Shown here in pieces: positions 1 through 8,667 of a stretch of 64,000 bases of DNA. The stretch is taken from the NCBI GenBank assembly GCA_045533895.1, contig JAZSIT010000045.1:1-64000 (forward strand), read 5' to 3'. The position numbers were made by a program, and so were the translations under genes. This stretch comes from SFLA01 sp045533895 (GTDB taxonomy: Bacteria > Bacillota > Clostridia > Oscillospirales > CAG-382). Each line of letters starts with the position of its first letter. Position 1 is the first letter of the stretch. Under the pieces are notes generated by a model. That model was not told where the DNA came from. It worked only from the letters and a program-made list of their open reading frames with translations, and ran no database searches.

Positions 1-620
1 ATGGAGATGATATCCGATTCCTTGAGGACTTCTTCAAGAGAAGCCTTTTTACAACCCATCTTTGCACACTGTTCCTCGGTAACAAAGGGGTCGTAAAGGA
101 AAATGTCTACGTCAAATGCCTGCATAAGCTCTATGTAATGTCTGCCTGCCCAGCCGCCGCCGATAACGCCGATGTTAAGCTCATACAGTTCGCGGATATT
201 TTCTTTTCCCTCTGCCCAGCCGCCGCCGTGGAGGTTTTCATTAAGGGCAAAGAAGTTTTTGCTTGCGGCGATGGTAAAGCCGAGGGCGGTTTCGGAAACG
301 CCCATAGAAAGCATTGCGGCGGAAGCGGTTACGCGGACGCCTTTATCCCAAAGGTCATCGCATACGATAGGCTTAACGCTTCCTGCAGCGTGGCAAACCA
401 ATTTAAGATCGGGACAAACGGAAAGGATATCCGCGTCCAGTGCGGTGTTGCCCCAAGTGGTAATGGCGATGGTTGCGCCTGCCAGCGCTTTTTTAACCGA
501 TTCGCGATCACTTCCCTCACCCAGAACTACCTCACCGATAGATTCCATACGCTTGATAGAACGGGGGCTTATGACCAGATTGCGGGCGGATTCGCCCATT
601 ATAAGTGCTATTTTTTCCAT
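1..620 (-). CDS. D-2-hydroxyacid dehydrogenase, NAD-binding (3' end outside window)
   Basis: Reverse translation gives at least 206 residues starting MEKIALIMGE, with AGAGG ahead of the ATG. A Rossmann nucleotide-binding signature NIGVIGGGWAGRHYIELM lies at about residues 157-174, after an N-terminal half that reads like the catalytic domain of the D-isomer-specific 2-hydroxyacid dehydrogenase family (VCHAAGSVKP; MGVSETALG). Family members reduce 2-keto acids or oxidise 2-hydroxy acids with NAD(P)H in the cytoplasm. The C-terminal part with the catalytic His/Glu lies beyond the window edge, so the substrate cannot be judged. It starts 2 bp after the enolase-superfamily gene, so the two are almost certainly cotranscribed and may act on the same sugar acid or hydroxy acid. 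Confidence 0.82.
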   Translation of the reverse strand, partial: MEKIALIMGESARNLVISPRSIKRMESIGEVVLGEGSDRESVKKALAGATIAITTWGNTALDADILSVCPDLKLVCHAAGSVKPIVCDDLWDKGVRVTASAAMLSMGVSETALGFTIAASKNFFALNENLHGGGWAEGKENIRELYELNIGVIGGGWAGRHYIELMQAFDVDIFLYDPFVTEEQCAKMGCKKASLEEVLKESDIIS

Positions 621-622
621 TT

Positions 623-1918
623 TTATACCTCTCCGAAATATTTATTGTATCCGTTTTCTCCCACAAGTGCGGAAAAACGGTTAAAGTGCTGGTTTGTAAA
701 ATTAAATGCGCCGTTTTCGTCCTCGATATACTCATATCCCGAAGGAAGCAGGGATTTCATCTCATTCCAACGGGTATAGTTGGTATCGCCGTTGACCTCG
801 ATACAGCCCACATTCATACTGCTAAGAGCAGGTGAATGAGCGGCAAACAGCTTGTTCCACTCTGCAAGGAAGGGGTTTACCGTAAGGTCTGCGCACAAAA
901 CGCCGCAACCCTTTTCACAGGCGGCTTGTATCATACCGAAGGAAACCGAAAGGGTTTTTGCAATAGGCTTTAACGCCACCGCCTTATAACCCAAGTCTAT
1001 GCGCTGTTTTACGTCGGCAACGGAATGAGCGGATTCATCGGCATTGAAAATATAGGGATAATCGCCCACAAAAATATCCTTTTCTGCGGAAAAAGGCTCT
1101 TCGATAAGAGCGATACGATCGGACGCGCCTGCCTTTTCAATTCCCTCAAGCAACCCTTCAAGACGGGAAGCGGTATCGTATCTGCCGTTTGCGTCAAGAT
1201 AATAAAGTATTTTTCCGTTTTTGGTAAGGGGAGTTTCTATATCCTTAACTGTTTGGTGGATAGCGGTGATACGTGCAATATCCTTTTCGGTCATTATACG
1301 CATATCCGCCTCGCTGCTCGGTTCTTCACCCGAGGGGGCGCCGATTTTAATTTTCATAAGTGCAGTACCGCCTTCCGCAAGACCCTTTACGTCATCCAGC
1401 GAAACACCGTAGGACACCAAGGGGATACGGGCAAGGGTTTGGTGGCGTACGTTCATCACATCCCGTGCGGAATGGGGAATCATATCCTTGAAATCGGTAA
1501 TATTATTTTTTTTGCACCATATAGACCAGAGTGCAATATCCACACCCACAAGAGAATTGAGCAAAAAAGTCTCCGCCACGTTAAAACCGCAAAGAGATGC
1601 GGCGTGTTTTTTAAGTTCGGGCAGAATTTGGGGAATAAGCTCATCGGGTGTGTTAAAGGACATTCCCTCAAGACATTCACACGCCTTTTGGGTGACAGAA
1701 AGCATGATACTATCCCCTTTTTCGCCGGGGAAAGTATTAAACACCTTTGGGTCCGACCACAGCACGCTTTGGGTGCAGGGGGCAACGGCGGTAATACCGT
1801 CCGCCTCGATTTTAACCACGCTTTGCCAAAGCTCGGTAAGATAACCTCCCTTAAATCCGAAGGGGGAAATTAACTTTTCGCGGACGTGGGTAACACTACA
1901 TTTTTGTATTTTCAACAT
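623..1918 (-). CDS. Enolase-superfamily protein (mandelate racemase/muconate lactonizing type)
   Basis: The 431-residue protein shows the enolase-superfamily barrel layout: KIKIG (about 189-193) with a candidate acid/base lysine, metal ligands in LDANGR (Asp about 242), IEEP (about 273) and NADES (about 294), and LKP with a second lysine (about 317). Such enzymes abstract a proton alpha to a carboxylate using Mg2+; dehydratases, racemases and epimerases share the fold, so the reaction is not assigned. I chose the ATG reading MLKIQKC, preceded by AGAGGA; a longer frame exists but lacks family resemblance at its N-terminus. The first 23 bp overlap the end of coaD, and the next gene is a 2-hydroxyacid dehydrogenase, which hints at sugar-acid or hydroxy-acid catabolism appended to a housekeeping operon. 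Confidence 0.82.
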   Translation of the reverse strand: MLKIQKCSVTHVREKLISPFGFKGGYLTELWQSVVKIEADGITAVAPCTQSVLWSDPKVFNTFPGEKGDSIMLSVTQKACECLEGMSFNTPDELIPQILPELKKHAASLCGFNVAETFLLNSLVGVDIALWSIWCKKNNITDFKDMIPHSARDVMNVRHQTLARIPLVSYGVSLDDVKGLAEGGTALMKIKIGAPSGEEPSSEADMRIMTEKDIARITAIHQTVKDIETPLTKNGKILYYLDANGRYDTASRLEGLLEGIEKAGASDRIALIEEPFSAEKDIFVGDYPYIFNADESAHSVADVKQRIDLGYKAVALKPIAKTLSVSFGMIQAACEKGCGVLCADLTVNPFLAEWNKLFAAHSPALSSMNVGCIEVNGDTNYTRWNEMKSLLPSGYEYIEDENGAFNFTNQHFNRFSALVGENGYNKYFGEV

Positions 1919-2372
1919 AATATTCCTCTGCTGTTTTAGCCGCAGGGCAAAGCTGGGAAATATCCTTCCCCTCGGCAAGATAGCGGCGCACAAGAGTGGA
2001 GCTTATACCTTCAAACTCTTTTTTTGCAGGTAAAAGCACGGTGACCGCTTTACAATGCGCCGAATTGAAAAGCGCCTGCTTTTCCTCGTATTCGTAGTCC
2101 CCCGGGCGGACACCCTTTACGATATGGGTATACCCTTCCTTCTCACAAAGCTCGTACAGCATTCCGTCCCATATAATAACGGGAATATCTGTGTTTTTCA
2201 GTGCTTTTTCAAGCAAGGCTTTTTTCTGCGCGGGAGTGAATATATACTTTTTTTCGGGATTAAAGAGTATTCCCACGGTAACATCGCCGTAAAGATCCTT
2301 GGCGCGGAGAATAATATCTATATGTCCCGCAGTTACGGGGTCGTAACTTCCGGGAAGAATAGCCTTTGCCAT
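1896..2372 (-). CDS. coaD: Pantetheine-phosphate adenylyltransferase
   Basis: CoaD transfers AMP from ATP to 4'-phosphopantetheine, the penultimate step of coenzyme A synthesis, in the cytoplasm. The 158-residue protein begins MAKAILPGSYDPVTAGH, the nucleotidyltransferase signature with its TxGH motif, and has ISST near the C-terminus, the family's second ATP-binding motif. Length is normal (about 160). The start is fixed by a TAATG junction in which the rsmD stop and this ATG share one base; a 20-residue upstream extension would run inside rsmD and is rejected. rsmD-coaD is a common pair in Firmicutes. Confidence 0.96.
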   Translation of the reverse strand: MAKAILPGSYDPVTAGHIDIILRAKDLYGDVTVGILFNPEKKYIFTPAQKKALLEKALKNTDIPVIIWDGMLYELCEKEGYTHIVKGVRPGDYEYEEKQALFNSAHCKAVTVLLPAKKEFEGISSTLVRRYLAEGKDISQLCPAAKTAEEYYVENTKM

Positions 2373-2914
2373 TACGCTCTTCTCATTACGGTAACCGCAA
2401 CGCTTCCGTAGCGGTATGCTTTGCATTCCCATCCGTCGGGGGGAACGGGAACTCCGTCGGGTGCGGTTTCTGCAACAATGATACAGTCCTGCTCCAATAT
2501 ATTTGTGGTAAACATACGCTTGAGTACCTCATCCACAAAGCCCTCCTTATAAGGCGGGTCGAGAAAAACAAGAGAAAACGTGTTCTTTCCGTCTGCCATA
2601 CGCAGATAATCCTTCCAATCCGCAGTGACTATGCGGCAATCGGGAAGCAGCTTTGTCTTTGCAGCGTTGTTACGGATAACCTCGGTTGCGGCGCGGGAGG
2701 AATCTACGATAACCGCATTTTCCGCCCCTCTGGATAATGCTTCAAGCGCCATTTGTCCGCTTCCGCCGAAAAGGTCAAGGACCTTTCTGTCCCCTATATC
2801 AAACTGTATTGCGGAAAAAATAGCCTCTTTTACCTTTTCCGACGTGGGGCGTGTAGCTTCGCCGGGGAGAGTGGTAAGGCGGGTGCCTCTGGCTTTTCCG
2901 GTAATAATTCTCAT
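2372..2914 (-). CDS. rsmD: 16S rRNA (guanine(966)-N(2))-methyltransferase
   Basis: RsmD methylates G966 of 16S rRNA during 30S assembly using S-adenosylmethionine. The 180-residue protein starts MRIITGKARG, has the SAM-binding loop DLFGGSGQMALEALSRGA near residues 46-63 and the catalytic DPPY (about 120) typical of N2-guanine methyltransferases. It begins by ATGA overlap with the uvrC stop and ends by TAATG overlap with coaD, so translation is probably coupled through the three genes. Confidence 0.95.
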   Translation of the reverse strand: MRIITGKARGTRLTTLPGEATRPTSEKVKEAIFSAIQFDIGDRKVLDLFGGSGQMALEALSRGAENAVIVDSSRAATEVIRNNAAKTKLLPDCRIVTADWKDYLRMADGKNTFSLVFLDPPYKEGFVDEVLKRMFTTNILEQDCIIVAETAPDGVPVPPDGWECKAYRYGSVAVTVMRRA

Positions 2915-4716
2915 TTTTTATCTCCTTCAAAATAGCTGATAATATTATCTGCCGTCTTTTCGCTTATGCCCTTTACCTGCATAAGACTTGCCTTGTCTGC
3001 TTGCTTTACCGCCTTAAATGAGCCGAAGTGGCCAAGTATTGCTGCGGCGGTCTTTTCCCCCACCCCTTTTATGGCGGTAAGAGAGCTGGTACTGACAGAC
3101 TTCCTGCGTTTTTTATCCATTCTGTCAAGAGAAAAGCGGTGAACCTCCTCTTGTATGCGGTATATGAACACGAACAGATCCTGCCGTGTGGTAAGACCTA
3201 TTTCGTTTTCTCCGTCGGTGAGGGAGCGGGTCTTGTGATGCTCGTCCTTTATCATGCCGAAAACGGGAATGTTTGAAAGTCCTTTTTCGGCAAGAACTTT
3301 TTTTGCCACGTTTACGTGCTGTACACCGCCATCCATTAAAAGAAGGTCGGGTAACTCCCACTCGGTATGGGAAAAACGTCGGGAAAGAGCTTCCTCTGTT
3401 GCGCCGTAATCGTTTTGAGAGGCGGTACGGATATTAAAGGTGCGGTACTGTTTTTTGGAGAATCTTCCGCCTACAAGCACCGTCATACCTGCAGTGGTAT
3501 ATTCCTCACCCGAGTTGGAGATATCAAAGGCTTCTATACGCTCCGGCAGTACCTCAAGTCCCAAAAAGGAAGCAAGGTTTGTAAGGACCGCATTATCCTT
3601 TTCCTCCGACTTTCGCTTGTGCAAAAGAAGTTCCTTGGCGTTGGTAGCCGCCATATCCGCAAGTATTTTTTTGTCCCCTCTGCGGGTGATATGCATAGCG
3701 GTTTTAAGACCCGAAAACTCCTTTGCCCACGCTTCAAAAAGGGAAATATCGTCTGAATCCATTTCAAAAGCAGTGTAAATATCTGCAGGAATATATCCGC
3801 GCAGGGTATACAGACGCTGAAGCAGGGACACCAGCGTGCCCGAATCCAAAATCTCGTCCGCACCGAAGAACAGACACTCTCTGTCCGCAATTGCGCCACG
3901 GCGCACAAAGAAAAGGTTTACGGCAGAGCCGAGGTCATCGCGGTAAACGCCGATAAAATCGCCCTCAAAATCCGGAGCGCCGACGATATGCTGTTTATCC
4001 CCCAGCTTTTTTACCGCGTTTATCTGGTCACGGTATTTTGCCGCGCGCTCGTAATACATATCCTCTGCGGCGGCAGACATTTTATCCGTAAGCTCTTTTA
4101 TTAAAAACGAATATTCCCCGCCGAGAAAACGGGCGGCGTTGGAAAACACCTCTTTATACTCCTCCGCCGTAACGTTGCCCGAGCAAGGTGCAACGCAAAG
4201 ACCTATCTGGGCGTTAAGGCAGGGTCTGCCCTTGCCGATATCCTTGGGAAAAACACGGTTGCAGGTGGGAATTCCGAAGGTACGGCGTGCGGTATCACCT
4301 ATATTTCGGGCGACAACATACGAAGAAAAAGGCCCGAAATAACGGGCTTTATCGTCCTCCCGCTTATATACGGTAACAAGACGGGGATAAGCCTCGTCGG
4401 TTATTTTAAGATAAGGATAGCCCGATGAATCCTTGAGTTTTATATTATATCTCGGCATATACTGCTTGATAAAAGAATTCTCAAGCAAAAGAGCTTCCAG
4501 TTCTGTGGCGGTATGGTACACCTCAAAATCGTGGACGGAAGCAACCATACGTGCGGTTTTGCCCGTGTGGCCCAACGCAAAATATGAGCTGACACGGTTG
4601 CACAGCGCTTTGGATTTACCCACGTATATTACTTTTCCCGCCGCAGAGCGCATAATATACACGCCCGGGGTGGCGGGAAGCAGGCGCGCTTTTTCAAGAA
4701 GCTGTTCTTTTGTCAT
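2911..4716 (-). CDS. uvrC: Excinuclease ABC subunit C
   Basis: UvrC makes both incisions around bulky lesions in nucleotide excision repair. The 601-residue protein has an N-terminal GIY-YIG nuclease (TPGVYIM...VIYVGKSK, about residues 13-40), a UVR-type helical pair near 200-235, a central RNase H-like endonuclease (ISNSGEEY, LLLMDGG) and a C-terminal helix-hairpin-helix pair (IKGVGEKTA, VKGISEKTA). The start reading MTKEQLLEK fits the family; an in-frame extension of 54 codons upstream runs through a hairpin repeat and is not believed. The ribosome site is weak. A terminator-like hairpin separates it from ptsH; no convincing own promoter was found. Confidence 0.96.
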   Translation of the reverse strand: MTKEQLLEKARLLPATPGVYIMRSAAGKVIYVGKSKALCNRVSSYFALGHTGKTARMVASVHDFEVYHTATELEALLLENSFIKQYMPRYNIKLKDSSGYPYLKITDEAYPRLVTVYKREDDKARYFGPFSSYVVARNIGDTARRTFGIPTCNRVFPKDIGKGRPCLNAQIGLCVAPCSGNVTAEEYKEVFSNAARFLGGEYSFLIKELTDKMSAAAEDMYYERAAKYRDQINAVKKLGDKQHIVGAPDFEGDFIGVYRDDLGSAVNLFFVRRGAIADRECLFFGADEILDSGTLVSLLQRLYTLRGYIPADIYTAFEMDSDDISLFEAWAKEFSGLKTAMHITRRGDKKILADMAATNAKELLLHKRKSEEKDNAVLTNLASFLGLEVLPERIEAFDISNSGEEYTTAGMTVLVGGRFSKKQYRTFNIRTASQNDYGATEEALSRRFSHTEWELPDLLLMDGGVQHVNVAKKVLAEKGLSNIPVFGMIKDEHHKTRSLTDGENEIGLTTRQDLFVFIYRIQEEVHRFSLDRMDKKRRKSVSTSSLTAIKGVGEKTAAAILGHFGSFKAVKQADKASLMQVKGISEKTADNIISYFEGDKK

Positions 4717-4730
4717 ATAAAACACACCGT

Positions 4731-4808
4731 AAAAAAGAAAACAGGGAGGGGAAAAGAGCGCCCCGAAAAATGCTGTTGCATCATCGGGGGACCCAAAAGC
4801 CCCTCCCC
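4731..4808 (-). terminator. Terminator-like double hairpin; divergent member of the GGGGTCCCC repeat family
   Basis: Read leftward after ptsH, an 8 bp outer stem (GGGAGGGG at 4744-4751 with CCCCTCCC at 4800-4807) encloses an inner hairpin (4761-4773 with 4778-4789, imperfect). It is followed by a T-rich run at 4731-4740, which suits Rho-independent termination between ptsH and uvrC. The inner hairpin carries the GGGGGACCC edge and an ATGC-loop-GCAT core like the repeat units found at 34.5 and 49.8 kb, so it may be a divergent copy used as a terminator. Confidence 0.6.
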
Positions 4809-4844
4809 TTAAATACTGAGATGACGTTATAATATTCTCGCCCT

Positions 4845-5108
4845 TTAGTCTGCAAAGCCGCTGAGGATAAGAGCGCACAGACCCTCGATAGCCTCTGTCT
4901 CGTCTACACCGTCTGCGATAAGGGTAACAGAATCTCCCTGACGGACGCCGAGGGACAAAACGCCAAGCAGACTCTTTGCGTTAGCGCGGCGGGAATTGTT
5001 CTCTATCCAAACGGAGCATCTGTATGAATTTGCTTTCTGTATAAAGAAAGTAGCAGGGCGGGCGTGAAGTCCCACGCTGTTTACCAATGTGATCTCCTTT
5101 GAAAGCAT
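4845..5108 (-). CDS. ptsH: Phosphocarrier protein HPr
   Basis: HPr relays phosphate from enzyme I to sugar-specific EIIA proteins. The 87-residue protein has the active-site histidine exactly at position 15 in GLHARPA and a serine at position 46 in NAKSLLGV, the site phosphorylated by HPr kinase for CcpA-mediated carbon regulation in Firmicutes. The start is the ATG after CGGAGGAAATAGAT; a 24-residue upstream extension would overlap the promoter. It stands alone, without ptsI beside it. A perfect sigma-A promoter lies 44 bp upstream, and a terminator-like hairpin follows. Confidence 0.96.
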   Translation of the reverse strand: MLSKEITLVNSVGLHARPATFFIQKANSYRCSVWIENNSRRANAKSLLGVLSLGVRQGDSVTLIADGVDETEAIEGLCALILSGFAD

Positions 5109-5151
5109 ATCTATTTCCTCCGTAAAATATCTAAATAAAAATAATATATAT

Positions 5152-5180
5152 ATTATAATTGCAAAAACGCTTATTGTCAA
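5152..5180 (-). promoter_or_regulatory. Sigma-A promoter of ptsH
   Basis: Reading leftward, TTGACA (5180-5175) and TATAAT (5157-5152) are both perfect and separated by exactly 17 bp. The -35 box lies 4 bp past the stop codon of the DUF4330 gene at 5184-5726, so ptsH has its own promoter, while read-through from the translation operon is also possible because no terminator intervenes. Confidence 0.9.
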
Positions 5181-5183
5181 GCA

Positions 5184-5726
5184 TTATTTTGATACTTCCT
5201 CGTATACAGACTGTTCCGGCGCGGAAATATCTTCATTTTTTGCCTCCGTAACCGACAGCACCGTTATCTTGCAGGCGATAAGCTTGCCCTCTGCGGAGAG
5301 AACATCTCCGGCGGAGATGATAGTACCGTCATCAAGGCAGAACACGCCGTCCCGCAAATAGCCGGTGGCGGTTATGGTGCCGGAAATGACACTGCGCTCC
5401 AGTTCGATATCCTCCTCGTAACTGCCGTCGTCCATTTGTACCATAACGGGAGCCAGCACCTTGGAAAGTCCCCTTACCTGACCGAGATAAATATCGGTAT
5501 CCGAAAGGTAAAGCTTATCTCCCTCTGCGAAATATCCGTAATACAATGTGGAAACAGGCTCAGTCTCAAAGGTTATCTCCATTGTTACGGTTTCCTCGCC
5601 GGAAATGAGGCGGATAATATCCGTACGGAAAAATGCGCCCAAAATTATTGCCGCAAGAAGGATTATTATAACCAGATCCAGCAAATTGAATTTTTTTATA
5701 TCGTTTTTAATGTTATTATTTTTCAT
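5184..5726 (-). CDS. DUF4330-type membrane-anchored protein (second of two)
   Basis: The 180-residue protein has an N-terminal membrane segment (about residues 15-33, LLDLVIIILLAAIILGAFF) followed by an extracytoplasmic beta-rich part with GDKLYL and GQVRGL motifs. This layout matches DUF4330 proteins. It resembles its upstream neighbour in the membrane segment and in the GDKLY stretch, so the pair is a probable tandem duplication. It begins by ATGA overlap with the first copy, with GGAGGTG inside that gene's last codons. Function is unknown; its position after an O-antigen-ligase-like gene suggests a cell-surface polymer role, which is inference. Confidence 0.7.
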   Translation of the reverse strand: MKNNNIKNDIKKFNLLDLVIIILLAAIILGAFFRTDIIRLISGEETVTMEITFETEPVSTLYYGYFAEGDKLYLSDTDIYLGQVRGLSKVLAPVMVQMDDGSYEEDIELERSVISGTITATGYLRDGVFCLDDGTIISAGDVLSAEGKLIACKITVLSVTEAKNEDISAPEQSVYEEVSK

Positions 5727-6208
5727 TTGCTTTCACCTCCGCTGATTGAGGTAAAATATCCGTCTGCCGCAAAGCCGTTAATATAAAAGCGCACGCCGCC
5801 GTTTACCTTAATGTCTACGCCGTGGACGGAATAACCGCGGTCATCATACTCTGCCTCCACGGAAAGGGTTATAACCATACGACTGTGGTCGGGCACGTCA
5901 ACAGTGACCAGAGGCCAGCGGTTGCCGCTGTCAACACGGGTATCCGCAAATATCTCAGTTGCCTGAACGGTATACATTTTGGTTACTGTGCCGATAAGCT
6001 CGCCGGATTCGGTATAAAGCTTATCCCCCTCGTTGATTACGGGGATTATCTCATCTGCAACGCGGTCTGCTGTAACAGTTACGGTTATAACCTCGTCTAC
6101 CTTGGTGCTTCCGGTAAAATTCTTTACTGCCAAGAAGACAAAGAGAGCGGCAAAAACAATTATAATAACCATATCCAGTGAATTGAAAAGTTTTTTATTC
6201 AATTTCAT
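5723..6208 (-). CDS. DUF4330-type membrane-anchored protein (first of two)
   Basis: From the ATG reading MKLNKKLFNSLD the protein has 161 residues: one membrane helix near residues 10-28 and an extracytoplasmic domain with EGDKLYTESGELIGTV, very like the GDKLY region of the next gene. The alternative start 24 bp upstream (MKERQD) is possible, but the inner ATG has the better spaced purine-rich site (GAGGCAGGA). The gene starts inside the end of the O-antigen-ligase-like gene, which indicates cotranscription and possible coupling. Function unknown. Confidence 0.68.
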   Translation of the reverse strand: MKLNKKLFNSLDMVIIIVFAALFVFLAVKNFTGSTKVDEVITVTVTADRVADEIIPVINEGDKLYTESGELIGTVTKMYTVQATEIFADTRVDSGNRWPLVTVDVPDHSRMVITLSVEAEYDDRGYSVHGVDIKVNGGVRFYINGFAADGYFTSISGGESK

Positions 6209-7964
6209 TTGTCTGTCCTGCCTCTCTTTCATAAATTCGCGGTAAGCCGCTTAAAGCTCCGCACATAACCGAAAATAATAATATAACCGACGGGGAACGC
6301 CATATTCCGCCAAACACTCCGCATATAGCCAAAAGGCACACAAAGGAGACGGCGGCGGAAGCGGAAAATTTGGAAACGCCCTGCATCTTCCCCGAAACAG
6401 AGGAAAGTCCCCTGCGCAATAAAAACACGGCGGCGATAACAAACAGCGTTACTGCAAACCAGCCGCCCGCTATTACCAAAGCCGAATAAACATCTGTATC
6501 CGAAGCGCCTGAATAGCCTGCACTGCGAAAGGCGAAATTAAAAGCTTCTTTTCCCAAGCCCACACCGTAAAGTCCATGCTTGTTCATGGTATCGACTGCG
6601 GCGGAGGAGCCGAAAGACGGGATATACATATCTCCCTTTATTATTCCCGTAGCAAACAAAACCATTACCGCGCCTGCCGAAAGCAAAGCGCCGAAAATAA
6701 TTCCGATACGTTTGCGGAAGCACACCAGCAAAAACAGTGCCGTTACACCGATAACGGAAAGATACATCCACTCGGAAAAGGCGAGTGCGACTGCCGCGAA
6801 GACAGCGATACAGCAAGCAGTTCCCGAAGAAAACACACCTCTGCTGAAGGCGGTGCACAGCGCTGCGGGAAGCAGTATGGGGAGCATAAAGGAATACGCG
6901 CTTTTACTGCTAATATATGCGCCGAGGGCGCCTAACTCTCCCCCAAACAATGCGGAAAAAATACAACACATCGCCAGAATGAGTGTTCCGCTGTTGAGTG
7001 CGCTCATAAGACGGTAAAGCTGTTTGCCGCTTCGCATAAGGTTGGCGCAAAGGAGATACAATGCGGCAACGGTGAGAACCACGGGGAATGTTTCCTTATA
7101 AGCAAAGGGAGTGACCAAGCCTGCCACGGAAATGGATATCATAAACAAAAACACAAAGATATCCGCCGTCGTAAGATAAAAATTGCGTTTGCCGATAAGA
7201 AGCTTATAAATATAGCTTACTACTGCCACAAGTGCCACTGCGGCAGATACCCAGGGGGACGCAAATGGTAAAAGGAAAACGGATACGTACAACCCGCCCT
7301 CCGGTGAATAAATGACTATGGCAACACCTGCCAGCGCCAATAAAAACAAAATTATATTAAGGGGAGAAACGAAAAAGCCTGCGATACCCGCCACAGTGCC
7401 GAAAAGCACCGCCCAGCCGATATGCTTGCCCGCCTGCACCTCTGTATCCAGTGCAAAGGGGCTTACAGCCAACATTTCCTCTGTTATATACGAAGTTAAC
7501 CGTCCGCGGCGTATACACCCCAGCAGACTTCTGCGAACAGGCATAAGAATAAGACCGATAAAAGCGATTACCGCCGAATATATCAGATCCAATATATCGC
7601 CTGCGTCATCCGCATACAGCTTTATTAAAAACGCTGCAGCAGAATAAAGACCGACAAAAAACAAAAATACTCCGACACTTCCGACGGAGGTATCCAGCAC
7701 CCATCTGCAAAAAGCGGAAAGGCGGGAAATCACGCGGCTTTTCTCAGCAAAAGCGGCGAGAAAGGTACGCGACTTCGCGGCATAGCCGGATATTTTACTG
7801 TATAAAGAACCGAGCATACCGCCGGAAAGCAAAGCGTCCTCTTTGAGAACACCGTTCTTTTTGCCTCTTGCGGAAATGCCCGTATCGGGAAAAAGGCGCG
7901 ACCAAATACGGCTCCCGCCCAAGAGCCGTGAAAAATACGAGCCGATTTTGCCGCGTCCTTTCAT
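6195..7964 (-). CDS. O-antigen ligase-like polytopic membrane protein
   Basis: The 589-residue protein has a basic cytoplasmic N-terminus of about 90 residues and then a dozen or so hydrophobic segments. Near residue 480 a loop with NKHGLYGVGLGKEAF resembles the HP-GVGxG stretch seen in Wzy/WaaL-type O-antigen polymerases and ligases. Such proteins join or polymerise lipid-linked glycans outside the membrane. It begins by ATGA overlap with trmD and ends inside the first DUF4330 gene, so it is part of the translation operon. The exact substrate is unknown, and the long N-terminal tail is unusual. Confidence 0.62.
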   Translation of the reverse strand: MKGRGKIGSYFSRLLGGSRIWSRLFPDTGISARGKKNGVLKEDALLSGGMLGSLYSKISGYAAKSRTFLAAFAEKSRVISRLSAFCRWVLDTSVGSVGVFLFFVGLYSAAAFLIKLYADDAGDILDLIYSAVIAFIGLILMPVRRSLLGCIRRGRLTSYITEEMLAVSPFALDTEVQAGKHIGWAVLFGTVAGIAGFFVSPLNIILFLLALAGVAIVIYSPEGGLYVSVFLLPFASPWVSAAVALVAVVSYIYKLLIGKRNFYLTTADIFVFLFMISISVAGLVTPFAYKETFPVVLTVAALYLLCANLMRSGKQLYRLMSALNSGTLILAMCCIFSALFGGELGALGAYISSKSAYSFMLPILLPAALCTAFSRGVFSSGTACCIAVFAAVALAFSEWMYLSVIGVTALFLLVCFRKRIGIIFGALLSAGAVMVLFATGIIKGDMYIPSFGSSAAVDTMNKHGLYGVGLGKEAFNFAFRSAGYSGASDTDVYSALVIAGGWFAVTLFVIAAVFLLRRGLSSVSGKMQGVSKFSASAAVSFVCLLAICGVFGGIWRSPSVILLFSVMCGALSGLPRIYEREAGQTNEIE

Positions 7965-8662
7965 TCTTTCGTTTCCTCGTTTTCCTTACGGATAAGGTCC
8001 GGGCGCTTACGCTTGGTGCGGAGCAAGGATTGCTCTGCCTGCCACTTCTTTATCTCGGCATGATTGCCGTTTACAAGCACCTCGGGCACCTCAAGTCCTT
8101 CAAAAACTCTGGGGCGCGTATACTGGGGATATTCCAGCAACCCGTCCGATAAGCTTTCTTTTTCGTAACACTCGGGATCTTTAAGCACGCCTTCAAGAAG
8201 ACGGGCTGTAGCATCAACCACTATCTCTGCCGCTATCTCACCGCCTGTGAGAACGTAATCTCCGATAGAGATCTCCTCGTCTATCTCAAGTTCGATAACT
8301 CTTTCGTCTATGCCCTCGTAATGACCGCACAAAAGAATGAGGTTATCGTACTGCAAAAGCTCTTTCGCCTTTTGCTGGGTAAACAGACTTCCCTGAGGGG
8401 AAAAGTATATTGTTCTCACTGTTCCCTTAAGGTTGCTTTTTACAGCGCGGATACAGTCAACTATAGGCTGACAAGCCATAACAAGACCAAAGCCGCCGCC
8501 GTAGGGAGAGTCGTCCACACGGCGGTGCTTATCCTTGGTATACGCTCTGATATCGTTTGTATTAAGTGTGAAAATACCTTTTGCCCGTGCTCTGCCGATA
8601 ATGCTGGTGTTAAAATAATTATCCAGCATATCGGGGAACAGGGTCAATATCTCGTAATGCAA
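7961..8662 (-). CDS. trmD: tRNA (guanine(37)-N(1))-methyltransferase
   Basis: TrmD methylates G37 next to the anticodon of tRNAs reading C-starting codons and prevents +1 frameshifting. The 233-residue protein has the trefoil-knot SAM-binding motifs LLCGHYEGIDERV (about 110-122) and ISIGDYVLTGGE (about 132-143), with DSPYGGGFGLVM near residue 52. Length is normal. It follows rimM by 5 bp, the standard order, but the usual next gene rplS is replaced by a membrane protein. Confidence 0.97.
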   Translation of the reverse strand: MHYEILTLFPDMLDNYFNTSIIGRARAKGIFTLNTNDIRAYTKDKHRRVDDSPYGGGFGLVMACQPIVDCIRAVKSNLKGTVRTIYFSPQGSLFTQQKAKELLQYDNLILLCGHYEGIDERVIELEIDEEISIGDYVLTGGEIAAEIVVDATARLLEGVLKDPECYEKESLSDGLLEYPQYTRPRVFEGLEVPEVLVNGNHAEIKKWQAEQSLLRTKRKRPDLIRKENEETKE

Positions 8663-8667
8663 AAATA

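Noticed and set aside
4717..4878. 54-codon N-terminal extension of UvrC
   Set aside because: It translates a GC-rich hairpin repeat/terminator, and the GIY-YIG domain starts normally after the inner ATG.
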